The notes beneath the pieces are model-generated. The model was given only the letters and a program-made list of their open reading frames with translations, was not told the origin of the DNA and did no database searches. DNA of 64,000 bases from Halisarca cf. caerulea (taxonomy: Eukaryota; Porifera; Demospongiae; Chondrillida; Halisarcidae): NCBI GenBank assembly GCA_963170055.1, contig CAUJGJ010000037.1, forward strand, positions 646,901-710,900, in the 5' to 3' direction. This document shows, one piece after another, positions 1-12,054 of the stretch; the first letter of the stretch is position 1, and each line of letters starts with the position of its first letter. A program made the position numbers and the translations under genes.

Positions 1-3000
1 TTACCACATCGTCAACACACTATAATGATATAAACCATGCACGTGTGGGCAAGCACACACACACAACAATGCCGAGAAACACACACCTTTAGTGACAGAC
101 ATGTCATTAGCCGCTCCTGCAAATTCAAAATAGGCCTATCTTCACCTTTACAAAAATAGGCCACCTACAAGAAAGATTATGACTAAACAATCAAGAGCTG
201 CAGAATCAATTTTGAACACTTGGATGCCATACAGAAAATACTTCTGCTATCAGCCACTAGTAAAGAACATTGTATAGGATTTAACAAGGTTAGTAAAGCA
301 TATATACGGCTGGATGATGCTTGTGCATTCGTACTCAGTGAGTCCAGGACAATCCATTATCAGATGGTTTATTTAATTGAACTGGAGAGTTTTTCAGCTG
401 AAGGAAAATGGATATCTATCAAAATTCCCTCAAGCACAGGTATAGGTACGTAAGTATGTCTCACAAGAATGTAAGTGCCAAGCCAGAACATCCAGGACAG
501 AAGAAGGCTGCTACACATTCTCATCCGAACTTATAGATTGAATTTTGGATGCACTATTTATAATGATTTCACAAGATGGTGAAAGTACAGTGGAACCTTG
601 TATAACAAACTCCCTGAATAGCAGAAAACTCTATAGAACAAACTGATTTTGTAGGTCCAAATAGAATAGTTGTGAACGAAAACAACCTCTAAATAGTGAA
701 AATCTCTATAGCAAATTGTTTTCCAAAGTGTCTGCTCTAGAAAGGTTCTGTCTTATACCCATATTATATATAGTCGAACCTCACTATAATGAACCCTGGA
801 TACAATGAACTCTTTGATATAACAAACATAGACCTTAGAATGTACACCTATTTACTCTATGTAAATGAACCCTGATATAGTGAACACCCTGATATAGTGA
901 ACCTTTTCAGCGGTCCCGAGGGGGTTTGTTATACTGAGGTTTGACTGTAATGGTATACAAAGACACATATCTACGTATAGCTTCCTTCACTATTATTGCG
1001 CTATGTACAGTATTGTAGCATGCCAGCAAAGCACAATGAAGTGAACATAGTGTGTATGATAGATATCAATATGTTAAAACAATGAGACCCACAACGATGC
1101 TTAGGAAACTTTGACACATGTAATACTTCATAGCTACCAGGGATGTAGGAGCATATGGGATAGGTGGGACACTGGCCCCACCACTTTTGAGCCAGCCTTG
1201 AAAAAATATCCCTTTTCAAAAAAAATATTTCTCTCAGCATTAAAATTCTCAGTAATTGAATTTGGCAAATATTTATCTATCTATGATTCCTTTCCCAATA
1301 CTTTGAGCCACCACAAGCTCCACAATTTGAGTATCTATGCTTTAAAGCAAGCTTGTGAACCTTTATCTTGACCAATACGGGTATTTCACCTTTGACGGCC
1401 ATTTTTCTATTGCACAAACAACACTTGTGGTTCTATGGGTTTAGGCACTATGCCTGAACTCTCACCTGCTCCAAATGAGCATAGACTGAAAACTATATTT
1501 GGTCACTTTTAGAAAATTCTGTAATCTTTTGCTTATTTTCTGCCACGAGTAACCCCAAATTTTCTATTTAAGTAAATTAATGGTAATATTATATTCATTG
1601 GTAAAAATCACAGTGCAATGCTTTCAGAGTGCTTTCTGCCCCACCACTCCATTTGAGCTTCCTATATCCCTGGCTAATTCCATTTCTGAAATACATGTGT
1701 CCAAAGAATTGATTCCCGAGTACTAAATGTTTGCTAACAAAGATACTCAACACAAGTACGTACATCTTATGTACATAAAATTTATACCAAAAATCACAAA
1801 ACTTACATCATCACTGTACAATCCTACTATAAGGAATGTTCCTAAACTTGCAGCCTTTTCCAAGAAATCGAGATGTCCAACATCTTGTCACAGTTAAAGA
1901 TTTTTATAACGCAAGTATTTAACGCCAGACACTATAATTAGTAAATAGTCTGCAGCAATTATTGCTATGGATACGGAACAAGTCAAACAAGCCAGGACAG
2001 TACACAACCACATCGTTGGGCTAAAAAGTGGAAATATAATTTGTTATCAATAACACCACAGCTAATGCCAGGAAATAACCTACTTTCACACTTCGAACAC
2101 TTCCACAGAATTCATATATCTTGTGAGAAGACAACAAAAAAGGTGACATTCCAGTGTATGGACTACTTGCAAGCCGATCAGCCTATACATTAAGATCAAC
2201 GGAACACTATAAACAATGTTGCTGGATAGGAACACATTGGAGTTCCACTGACTTGCTTCGGTGCTCCAGATATGTCAAGAATCCTGAAAAAAGGAGTGGT
2301 AAAATTCAAAAAACTCAAAAGCATGCTCTTTAAAAAGGCATGTTCCCAAGTCTACATTTAAAGGGCAGCTGAACCCAAAATATTGGATAGACATTTTATG
2401 TCAAAAATAGAGGATAGACACTTCTAAAACCTTAAAAATGGTATCAAAGCTTGCTTGCGATCAACATTCAAGTTGTACAGTAACCATAAAGTCACACAAG
2501 CACCATGTATTTTTTTGCAGTCATGACATCAAAAAAACGTAGTTGGTAGGATTTTGCTGGTCGTTTGTACGGCGTAGATGCTACTGTAACATTTCGAGCG
2601 AAGTTACAACAATGGAGAATTGCTCATAGGAGCCGATTTTGGCACAACTGAATACAACTAGCTCAGTACCATGCTTTGAAGAAGCAATACGAACATACCG
2701 CAATGTTTGTGCTGAAATATGTTGATCAGTAAAGCCTATGCTAGGCTATAACACCGCATCAACTTTGCTGAATTAAGGCAAATTTGGTTTATACTAACCT
2801 AAAAGATCACAATCAAGTAAACATAGTTGTTCTTGATTGTACTGTACCAAATGCAGCTTTGGTAGATGGGGATAATAAAGCTTTTAGCACTTAGCGGCCC
2901 ACAAAAATACTTGTGCCAAAAGACACTGATTTGGCTACAAATAACTGAACAGTAGAAGCACAGAGCGTTCTGAACAGAGCTATCCAGTTCACACAGTCAT

Positions 3001-6000
3001 TCATTTATGCCTATTCGTGTGGATTTTTTTTCCTGTCGATCAACCATTGGTAGAGATTTAAGCACAGTTCCTACAGGAAGGGGAAAAGATATTGCTCATG
3101 AAATGTTGTTTGAAGCTGTGGCATCTAGAAACAACGATGACTCGATGGTTAGCGCTTAAAGTTGACTGCTACTGATCTCTTCTCGTAGTAATATCAATCG
3201 ACGCTTAAATAGAGTAGCACTGGAGGCCAATTGAGAACCTCCAAAATGCCTCAGCGGCAAGCAAAGTGGTATAAAACAAAGTCAGTACGTTCGAGTTGCT
3301 GAAATGATAATTTTTGAGCTTCAGAGAGGCTACTTTCTCATCAAATGGTTTTAATTCCCCCCCACTGAGAGATGATGGAGGTTAACTCATGGAAATAATC
3401 CGTCTCTGTCGGTGCTGCGGGCAAAAAAAAACAAAGAAAGACAGCTTGATATTAGGTGAACACCATACTTTCTCTATGGTAGGTCGCTGCCAACTACGTC
3501 ACTTTGTGACGTCACAGGAGTATCAATGAAAAAAAACACGGTGCTCGAAAACGTGACGTCACAAGGCCATTTTGGGTGTTTAACCCTTAAACATTCCAAT
3601 TCCCATTTCGAAATTTTGCGCGAACGTTCCAAAGCCACTTAAGTGGCTTTTGCGGTGCGAAAATAGGTTGTTTTCTCCGACGGTTTTCTGCTGTTCTGTT
3701 GTCTTGTAGGAAACTTCTAGCTTGTCCCAAATGTAGTTTGTAGCTAGTGAGATCTTCGTACAAGTCTTGGTGCTCCATTTTCCACGCAAAACTTCGTATT
3801 GGCCTCCAAACCTGCAAGTCCTACGTACCTAAATTTGTCAACTCGTATATACATACGTTATCATTCGGCTGGTAAACATTTCGTTACAAAATTCAACACA
3901 ACTACACATTTAACTCTGAAATACATTGATATAGAAACAAATAAACGAAAAGTTGCAGTAAAAAGTCAAGTCATTGGAGAATGCGTCTCTTCTACTTCCT
4001 CGTCGACTGTCTGTCATCAACGTGCATATTTTGACGCGTAAATCTCCTCAGTGCTTCAAGATGACATTGAAAGAGCACACTCCGAAGCTGGCGAAGGAGA
4101 TCATGTCCCAGTACAACTGCAAGAAACGCAAAGGACGAATTTCCTCGGACGGCCCACCATCTGGACGATTCTACGATCGTCAAATCCCCCTGCAAAGCTT
4201 CCGAAATGACGGTGTGTCTTGTCTGAAGCTCATAGAACGAACGTGTGAGAGTATCCTTCGCCTGCAAGGAGATAATCTCCACAATCCGGCGCTTCACTGC
4301 CCTTCTCCATACTTCGCCGTATAGAACAATCCATATACTAGACTATAACTTCGCATAACCGCATATTTTCCGTAAAATAACATGTATATGCATAGGAATC
4401 TCTTGTATAACAGTAATCTTTACATAGAATGTTTCAGCTATAGTACAGAACGCATTACTACCAAACTATAACAAAATGTGCCAATCGATAGTAGAAACTA
4501 GGCCTAAACTTTACGTATAAAAAACAAAACGAAGAAAATTGGAACTTTTGCGGTTTTTGCGCGCGAGCCACTTAAGTGGCTTTGGAACGTTTAAGGGTTA
4601 AGCTTAAATAACTCTTAAACTAAGCAACATATGCAAGAATGACCAATGCTTGAGTTACTTTCATGCATGCCCCTACATTTTGAGAGCAACTTGTTTGTTG
4701 GGTTCAGTTGCCCTTTAACATATGCATACAATAACACACAGTGACACTTTTTTTTACAAACTTAAAGAATACCTTTGGATTAGGTTGGTGGATGAAACAC
4801 CATGGGTTCGGGGACATTGCCTGTGCAAACACACAAAAATAACAACACACTTAATTAAATACACCTTAGTAGCCACAAAGCACTACATAAGCAACTTCAT
4901 CCTGCTCAGTCTGTTTCAAATGTCTGTTTGCCCAGTCCCAAAGCCTCATGTCTTTCCCAGCTATTTTCTGCTCCCTGCTACTCCTACTGCACACTGTCCT
5001 CTATGTCTAGGTAATTAAACTTCCCAACTACAAAGTGTTCTTACAGGCAAAGGCATTCAGTTTCACTGCGTGCATCCTTATGGAGATCTCTCTCAAGCAG
5101 TGTCAGAGAGCTGCAAGACTACCAAGTAAGCCTTTTCCTTAAAATGTGCTGACCTTTATAATTTTAATTGACTCGCCTCCATATTACCTTGTGCATGATC
5201 TCTCTACTCTTCTAGTTGCATGTTTGTAATTTGTCTACACTATTAACTACATACGTACTATTGAATTACCAAATTATAAATTGAATGAACAATTTATATT
5301 ACTTATTTGCATTTCCCTTTTACTTAATAGTATTTATATAATAGTATTTTTCATATTGTTTTCTTTTGTACTGAGTGCCTGTCAGAATAGCCTATGGCTA
5401 AAGGCTTTCCAGTCTAAATAAGATACCCTGATAAGCTAAAGGGAATACAGCCTAAACAGGTAATTCCATTCTCACCTGAATTTACCTGCTTCTTTGATAG
5501 CCTTGTACACATCATTTCCAAAACGATCTGTACACAAGTCATCTGTTGAATAACATCAAGATCTGGTCAAATGTTAATCTCAGGAATGGTACAGTATAAC
5601 CATAAATTTACATACACACCTCCATGAACACAAATATCACAATTATGCTCATCCAAGGTTTCCAGTGATGGTGTATAAGGCACGTCTTCTACCACCTAAT
5701 GAAATTGAAAGCAAATGCATATTCATATATGAAGACAACAAAAACGTGTAATTGGTACTATACCTCATCAACCCACTTTATGGCTCTGACCATTCGATAC
5801 CTATTTAGAAAGGATGATGAATCACATTACAATTCATTACACGACACAAAGATAAAATAACTGGCACAAACTTGTGCCCAATAAGAACCTGTCATTTTCT
5901 GTCATAACTGGCTCAGCTTTAACCCTTTTAATTTCTTCTAAAATATGATCATTGGTGACAAGGGTTAGCAAGGGTCAACTGCATAATAGTAAGCATTAAC

Positions 6001-7351
6001 TCACCATCAGAGTGGATACCAACAATCAAGTAATCTCCAAAAGATTTGGCCTAAAATAGAATATTCATCAGGATGGAAGTGTTAATATTCAATCCTGTGT
6101 CATGAGAAGAGGTCACCAAATATGTACCTGTCTGCAAAAGTTGGCATGCCCAAAGTGAGTGACATCAAAGCTGTATATAGAAACAATAAAAAGATGATAA
6201 AAGACTACACTCGGCAATTACACTTTTGAAGTAAATAATACATAAGGATAAAGATGGGATTGAATATTGACTGGTCTAATTGCAGACACTCTAAACTATG
6301 GTAGTGTAGCTTACAGTATCAATGATCAATTTCCATTTTCAAATTCTTAGCTGGGTTGATAAATGACTGGCCAAAAAATGAGGATTATTTACTTATGAAA
6401 CCTATGAACCAAGGTACAGATTGCTTTGACAGCTAAAATTCCGAAAGAAAAATGAAGCTAAATGAAAAATACATATGCTCTATGAGTAACAAACTCTCTG
6501 AATAGTGGAAGCCTCTATAACAGATGAATGTAAGGTAGGTGGCAGATAGTGAAAGAAATCAGCAAGAAACTAAGATGAATATTGGGAGCTGGTACGGTAG
6601 AACAACGTAGTTCTATTATCCATGAGTCGATATTCAGTTCATGTGAACTGGACTTTATAATACGGGGACCCTGTCTATAACGGACTTTTGGAAACTGGGA
6701 ATTGTTGTATGAAGGTTTCCATTATTAAGAGGTTACAAAGACGCTCTAAACTATGTACAAACGTAGCTTATAGTGCCTATGATTTGACAATCTATCTGGG
6801 CCAACAAAGGCAATATCATAATTATTCCATGTTAAGTACTAGTTCAAGTTTGCTCTACAACTTCACTCCATTGCCACTCGTCCCTTTACTAGTGTCACTT
6901 AGCATAATACATTTTTGTAAAGCAATGCTCTTTTGGCTGCACCGAGGGCTGCACCAATGTTTGGTGCTAGACCAACAGTCACCCAAATGGGCGACTGTTG
7001 GAATGAATGAACATTCCAATACCTGTGGTTCTATTATCCATGATCGGACGAGAACACACATAATACAGGTTGGAGGAAGGGTCTGTACGCAAATAGGCCT
7101 ACGACTGAACCGAAAACCCATCTAACTTAAAAAAGACCGCCCGCATCATAGACGGAGGAAATAGTTTTTTTATCGGTCTATGCCCGCATTGATAATCAAC
7201 ACTTGCAATAGATTGCGGACGAAACTGCATGTCGAACTGCTCCCTTAATGTTTTCACGATCGTTCCTCGAGAACTTATACACTCACCACCCATCCACCCA
7301 TACACGGACTTCTTTCTTGAACTTCTTATTTCCTGGGAGACTCTCTGCCAT
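1..7351 (-). CDS. PCYT2: Ethanolamine-phosphate cytidylyltransferase, 3' end off window
   Basis: Makes CDP-ethanolamine from CTP and phosphoethanolamine, the middle step of the Kennedy pathway to phosphatidylethanolamine. Exons in gene order: 7351-7287, 6170-6128, 6050-6005, 5937-5889, 5800-5764, 5695-5620, 5542-5476, 4820-4773, 2283-2208, 2119-2084, 2020-1975, 1883-1807, 139-87 and 19-1 (open). The protein starts MAESLPGNKKFKKEVRVW. The first nucleotidyltransferase domain has the HxGH signature as HFGH, then IKWVDEVVEDVPY, CDICVHGDD and RTHGVSSTNL (the RTxGVSTT motif). The second domain has FDLFHVGH and LNLQERL. Two cytidylyltransferase domains distinguish it from choline enzyme PCYT1. Phases agree across exons 1-12. 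One short exon between 1807 and 139 was not located, because the phases there require it. Exon 2208-2283, in the linker, has a weak donor and is the least certain. The 2.5 kb intron 2284-4772 holds nested transposons. Confidence 0.9.
588..756. mobile_element. Degenerate MITE, CAGTGGAACC-type ends
   Basis: The left end reads TACAGTGGAACCTTG and is followed by text typical of this family (AACAAACTCCCTGAATAG). The right end, AAAGGTTCTGTCTTA, is a decayed inverted copy. It lies in the 3' part of PCYT2, in the intron between exons 139-87 and 1883-1807. Ends are approximate. Confidence 0.4.
771..947. mobile_element. MITE, TA-flanked, AGTCGAACCTC ends
   Basis: The left end AGTCGAACCTCACTATAAT and the right end ATACTGAGGTTTGACTG are inverted copies with a TA at each side. 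The interior repeats the phrase 'GAACCCTGATATAGTGAAC'. It has no coding capacity and is probably moved by a mariner/pogo-type transposase. Confidence 0.6.
3584..4597 (+). mobile_element. piggyBac-like element with TTAA target duplication
   Basis: The ends CCCTTAAACATTCC and, inverted, CCCTTAAACGTTCC are directly flanked by TTAA at 3580-3583 and 4598-4601. CCC...GGG ends inside TTAA are the piggyBac signature. A second inverted motif near both ends contains the palindrome GCCACTTAAGTGGC. It is nested inside the Kolobok-like element 2362-4714. Orientation is inferred from the decayed C-terminal coding remnant at about 4100-4325. Confidence 0.7.
4100..4325 (+). pseudogene. Possible piggyBac transposase C-terminal remnant
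   Basis: The plus-strand frame ends GRISSDGPPSGRFYDRQIP ... NPALHCPSPYF, then a stop at 4321-4323. piggyBac-family transposases end with a GRPS...P.RL..RH.P stretch followed by a cysteine-rich domain closing near 'C..PCFE.YH'. The spacing and a few residues match, while the cysteine-rich middle appears only in a shifted frame with stops. The position, near the right end of an element with piggyBac-type termini, supports the idea, but similarity alone is weak. Confidence 0.35.
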
Positions 7352-7429
7352 AGTACGTCGCGTACAAACTGAGTATTCTGGATTCAAAGTGAAGAGAAAA
7401 TGGCCGTTATATGTATGCCATTAGTCTCG

Positions 7430-7676
7430 CGTTAGTCGCGTTCCCATCCCCACTTCCGGCCGCCATTTTATTCCCGCCGGGCGAGAATAAAATGGCGGCC
7501 AGAAGTGGGGCTGGGAACGAGACTAGTCTCGCGTCGCACTAGTGTCGTACCCAGCCCCATTCTCGCATAATTGCGGGCGGAAGTGGGGCTGGGTACGAGA
7601 CAAGCGTCGCACAGACCCTATTCTAGTCTCGTACCCAAATAAAATGGCGGGCGGAAGTGGGGCTGGGTACGAGACT
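7430..7676. repeat. Clustered inverted and direct repeats around 'GTGGGGCTGGG(A/T)ACGAGACTA'
   Basis: Several copies of AAGTGGGGCTGGGTACGAGAC occur here in both orientations, together with AAAATGGCGGSC. One hairpin has GGCCGCCATTTTATTC facing GAATAAAATGGCGGCC at about 7460-7501. It lies just upstream of the PCYT2 start and abruptly ends the LINE fragment that follows at 7677. It could be a fold-back element inserted in the LINE; PCYT2 promoter function is possible but unproven. Confidence 0.6.
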
Positions 7677-9060
7677 AACCCAGCTCCTGATGCAGCAAGT
7701 GATCTGTATGTCAGAGCTGTGGAATCACAAACTGTGGCATCCCAAGCCAAGGGGCAACCTGACCTCCAGGGAATCACAGTCACACCATCCACTCGTCTAC
7801 TGTCAGCCCTGAAAAGTCCAGGTGGCTCTAAGATGGAAGGCACGCCTACTGTGGAGAGTGTTCTTTTGACTAGGTCATTGATAGTGGCATGCCTTGGGTG
7901 ACGATCGACCTGCGCTCCTCCCACAGTGAAGCCCATGGGTACCAGAGGAATCAACCGAGCTCCCACACCGAACGCACTGGTGTGGGGTGCACAATTGAGT
8001 GCTTAGACGGAGTCCTACCGCGACTCTGATGATATCATTGTCCATGCATCCTCAGACCCAGTGATGACATAGGAGGAGCACTGATCCAGGCTCCAGATTC
8101 TTTCCTCTGAGACCACAGAGATAGCGCTTCCTCTTTGAAAGGGCATGAAGAGATAGCCACAGACGATGGTAGAATCTGTTGTGCTGTCGAGGAGGAGCCA
8201 GCTGCTGATGCCAAAAATGCAGATGTAGCCAGATGGCAAAACTCGTGATGCCGAGCCCTCCCGGCTGCCTGAATAGGAAGAGAAGCTTGAGACCAAGATG
8301 AATCATTTAATGACACGTTACAAATGCCTTCTAAAAGAGACCTCTGTAAACAGTCCAGGTCTGATAAGATTGATGAGGTGAAACAAGGAGCTGTGCGTAG
8401 GACGTACAGAATCTTGGGGATCGATATGGGCCAGAGCATTCCTGAGGAGACAAAGTGCATTATGTGAATGTAAAAGCTTCAACCTCACCCCAAGCAGTTC
8501 CAAGGTTGCTTTCTTGGAGGATAGTACATCATCTATGCTCTTGGGGCCTCCAATAGGAGAACCCAAGAGAGAGGCTTCCGAGGGTTCCACACATTGAAGA
8601 GAAGGAGAAAAAGCAAGCATCGAATCCCTAGCACCATCATCTGTACATATAATCTCACACTTGTGATGGTTAAGAGTGAGACCCAAGCTGCCTGCTGCCT
8701 CCTCAATCTGCTGCAAATCTTCGATCACATCCTGCCAATTTCCTCCCAAGGTACCATCATCCAAGTAGAAGACTCTAAAATCAGATTTTAGAGAGCATAC
8801 TAAGTGGTGGATGGTAAGCCTAAACAGAAGGGGACCAAGAGGGTCACCCTGTTAATTGCACCCCCTCAGCCGAGTCAATTGTATGAGACCCAAAGAACAA
8901 ACAAGATGGAGTACTATATGCCGCATGCACTAGCTGATAGATTCCGGGCACTTCATTAAGCACAGATTGAAGCAGCTTATCTATTCTGATGTGGTTGAAA
9001 GCACTGGCAAAGTCGACCTTCAAGAGTACTTGACCTGACTGAATATTGCACAGGTAAACA
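7677..9060 (-). mobile_element. LINE fragment: reverse transcriptase plus endonuclease-type C-terminus
   Basis: Read on the minus strand from 9060, broken frames give VLLKVDFASAFNHIR (RT motif A), QGDPLGPLLF, FYLDDGTLGG (catalytic YxDD as YLDD) and SWSQASLPIQ. Near 7700-7930 comes RHATINDLV...RADSRRVDGVTVIPW...LAWDAT, which corresponds to the conserved RPDG...WDAT segment of the family's C-terminal domain. Stops and frameshifts interrupt it throughout. The 5' side ends at a (TA)n array, the 3' side at the repeat cluster 7430-7676. I infer a non-LTR retrotransposon with a restriction-enzyme-like endonuclease; its clade is not determined. Confidence 0.8.
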
Positions 9061-9065
9061 CGTGC

Positions 9066-9068
<3 letters not shown>

Positions 9069-9124
<56 letters not shown>
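9069..9124. repeat. (TA)n microsatellite
   Basis: About 56 bp of uninterrupted alternating AT, abutting the 5' break of the LINE fragment. The Tyr-Ile reading frames across it are artefacts. Confidence 0.97.
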
Positions 9125-9126
<2 letters not shown>

Positions 9127-9584
9127 AGGATTTATTTATGCTAGGAAGTAAGCAGATTGGCAAAACCTGTTCACTGTTAGTGAAGCTGGGGATGTGAAAT
9201 GCAAGACATGCAGATCTTATGAGCATGTGCCATCTATTAAAGGGGTTGGGGATATTTATCAACCATGACTACGTATATGGCTCTCCAGCAGAGGAAAAAT
9301 ATAAAGTTGTTAGCAAAGATGAAAGAAGCGAATTAAGGAGGATGGGTGCAGTAATGTTTACATAACTTGCCATGGGAGCCTGATGGTGGCAGGTTCCAAT
9401 CTCGGGTTGGTTGATGCCATGGAACTGATTTTCCCAGTGGAGAATGGAGTTTAGTTTGAGTTTTATTGTGTTAACTGTATGGTTGTGCTTCATGGGGTGG
9501 TCATCACCCTAGTACAAGTTCGCATGTAGCACTTTAATATCACTAACATGGTTGAATGCTCTACCAGTCTCTTCTCTGTGCCTC

Positions 9585-10236
9585 CGCTTGTCCAGTGATA
9601 CGTACCGTCAGCATTGCCATCGGCCTCAGACTAGGTGCACCCTTGTGCCTGCCCCACACCTGTGGACAATCTGGATCTCCACAGTCTGAGCTGTCAATCA
9701 AGCCAAGGGAGAGTTCCCCATTATCAAGTGCTCAATAACATCATCCACAGGTCTTTGGCCTCTGCCAACATTGGCAATAGGCTTGAACCATCTGGCCTTT
9801 ATAGAACAGATGCATGGGGAGTGCCCAGTTGGTGTCACTCACATTCCATGGTCAGTCTGATGGGAAATTCCTTGTGTGGGATGCAACATGCATGGACACA
9901 TTCTGCAACTCCAACAGATGTGCATCAGCTAAGAAAGCAGGATCGAGGAGCAGCATGCAGTCATTGCTGAGAGAAGGAAAGCAAGAAAGTACGAGCATTT
10001 TGACAGGTCGTACGGCTTCCAGCCAATCACAGTGGAAACCTATGGATCAATGGGCCCAGATTCATTGTACTTCCTGCGTGACCTCGATTGGCCAAAGGTT
10101 GAAATCAGCCACTGGAGAGCTTCAGTCTTACATCTACCTGCTACAGTGGCTTCAAGTGGCCATACAAACAGGGAATGCCTCCTCAATTCTGGGCATCATG
10201 GAGCTCACATCAGAGCTGCCAGATTCTACTGATTAA
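9585..10236 (+). mobile_element. LINE C-terminal fragment, plus strand
   Basis: Three overlapping, frameshifted reading frames give LSCQSSQGR...LNNIIHRSLA..RLEPSGLYR, FLVWDATCMDTF and LQSYIYLLQWLQVAIQTGN. This is the Cys-His plus endonuclease-like end of the same LINE family as 7677-9060, in opposite orientation. The final GN..SILG motif is the normal C-terminus, so the copy is 5'-truncated. The stretch 9125-9584 has no recognisable gene. Confidence 0.75.
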
Positions 10237-10407
10237 TTAGGTCCTGCATGTGATTTTTTTCTCTTTTCCTCTTTTTTCCCTTTTCTATAGATGTATCTGT
10301 AGTTGTAATCTGTAGTTGCTGTAAATTATAATTATTCAGTAATTCTCTGTCCTTGTTTTATTTTTTATTGTATAACATAATATCAATAATAATAACTTGG
10401 CAAATGC

Positions 10408-10548
10408 ATGAAGATGGCTACTGGGGAACCAAGATTGTACATCTTCCTCCTCCAAAGGATCTCAGTGGCCATCCAGGTGGGCAATGCCACCTCAGTGCTT
10501 GGGTCCCTCCCAGCTACCTCTTCTGATGATGAGGACTTCTTAATTTAG
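10408..10548 (+). mobile_element. LINE extreme C-terminal fragment, plus strand
   Basis: The frame reads TGEPRLYIFLLQRISVAIQV then GNATSVLGS and a stop at 10546-10548. It matches the C-terminal end of the LINE copy just before it, so it is a second, even shorter 5'-truncated copy. Confidence 0.65.
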
Positions 10549-10779
10549 TTTGGTACTTTTCTTTTGAGTTGTATTTAGCTGTATCTGTATCAAATTTGTA
10601 TCTGTAGCTAATTGTAAGTGTAGTTGTGTATAGTAATTATCTGTATCTAGTGATTTAATTTAGTTGTACTGTATTGTCTGTTGCTTTTTTAAATATGCAT
10701 ATTAAGTTGTGCTATATAACATGTAAAGTAATAATAATTGTAAAGTAAATGTCACCAAGCATGTCATCATAAATAAATT

Positions 10780-10817
10780 ATAATAATAATAATAATTATT
10801 ATTATTATTATTATTAC
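10780..10817. repeat. (TAA)n/(TTA)n inverted microsatellite
   Basis: Six TAA/AAT units run straight into about eight ATT/TTA units, giving a simple self-complementary repeat. Confidence 0.9.
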
Positions 10818-10978
10818 TATGCAAGTACAATACATATAATAATAACAATAACAATATCAATGACATAAAATAATATGCTGACAACTGACTAAGTGCATTA
10901 AATTAAATGTTACAATGAAAAAAACAATGTAGTAATAATAAAAAATGTATGCACGAAAAAGAAATCAAAAAATGCCTA

Positions 10979-12050
10979 ATCTAAGATACCAACATCCCCA
11001 AATGGGATGCTAGAAATAGGGAGGGACCACCGAACTGAGATTGCATTCCCCACCTGAATCGCCATAGAAATCCTCTGAATCAGGTAATCATGTGATTTTG
11101 GCTCCCCAGCCTGTGGACATTCTGAGATGCCTACCGAGATGCTTGAGAAAGGTCTTGGAAAGAAGGCCAATGGTACCATCAGACTGCAGCAACAGCTTGA
11201 AACTGGTATAGATGGTCAAGATGTGAGCTAGTATTTCTTCACCCTTTCAACTTTTGCATGGGCAGCTGCTCCCCTAGGCTCACTCGATGCTCTGTGGAGG
11301 TTGGAAGGACAGAAGGTGTCCACACAGGTGGAATCCCACACAAGGAAAATCCCCTCTGTTCAAGGGACCATGGTCATACCATCTGGGCGTTTTCCATCCA
11401 AGCGATTGAGACCAGATGGCTCCAATCGAGAATGAATCTTGGCAGCGACCAAAGAGCGATGAATGATATCATTCAATTAGGGCATTGTGCTGGGAGATCC
11501 GTACGTCCCTGGCTTGACCTGCAGCTCAGGCCATGGCGGGCTGATGGTCTACCTCTTTGCCACAGTGAGTGCAGGTGTGAGGTTGGACAATTGGAGGACC
11601 TAATCACCTATGGCAATCCGAATGATGTCATTGGACATGCAAAGTCCAACAGAGGAGACTGGTGGAGCATTTAGCCAAGGACCGGATTCCTTTGTTCTGG
11701 CAGCTAAGAGACGGGCTCTAGATTTTTGATCATGGCAGCTGGAGAGGAGGGATTCAAACATGACGTCCACTCTAGGTTTGTCCCAGGATTTTTGCTGACT
11801 GGGGGAAGTAGGGAGAGGTGTGCCTTGTGGTATAGATCCTGTCTCTAGACATGCAAAGCTGAGTCCCTTTCTGTGTAGGTGGTGGTAGACAGATGATGGG
11901 GAAGAAATTGGTGCATAAGCTTAAGGCTCCATCAGCTGAGGCCAAGAAGGCAGAAGGTGCAAGATATATAGAGGCACTCCTGATGCCTAGACCACCAGAA
12001 CCTATGGGAAGCATGGCTTGCAGCCAGGATGAATCATCAGGATGAAAATC
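10979..12050 (-). mobile_element. LINE fragment, minus strand
   Basis: Minus-strand order is family order: LPIGSGGLGIRSASIYLAPS and AFLASADGA at about 11930-12010, a broken Cys-His/endonuclease region at 11300-11560, and IQRISMAIQVGNAISV at 10990-11080. Many stops. Same family as the copies at 7677-9060 and 9585-10236. Confidence 0.75.
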
Positions 12051-12054
12051 AATA

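Larger units (their letters stand above)
2362..4714. mobile_element. Kolobok-like DNA transposon, non-autonomous, hosting a nested element
   Basis: Both ends are the inverted sequence AGGGCARCTGAACCCAA, each flanked by TTAA (2358-2361 and 4715-4718). A TTAA target duplication with ends beginning RGGG fits Kolobok elements; piggyBac also uses TTAA but normally starts CCC. Without the nested 1.0 kb element it is about 1.34 kb. I found no transposase reading frame in the remainder. It sits in a PCYT2 intron. Confidence 0.6.

Noticed and set aside
3974..4324. An independent 116-residue host gene on plus and its 101-residue antisense partner
   Set aside because: Both lie wholly inside the piggyBac-like element; at most a transposase remnant.
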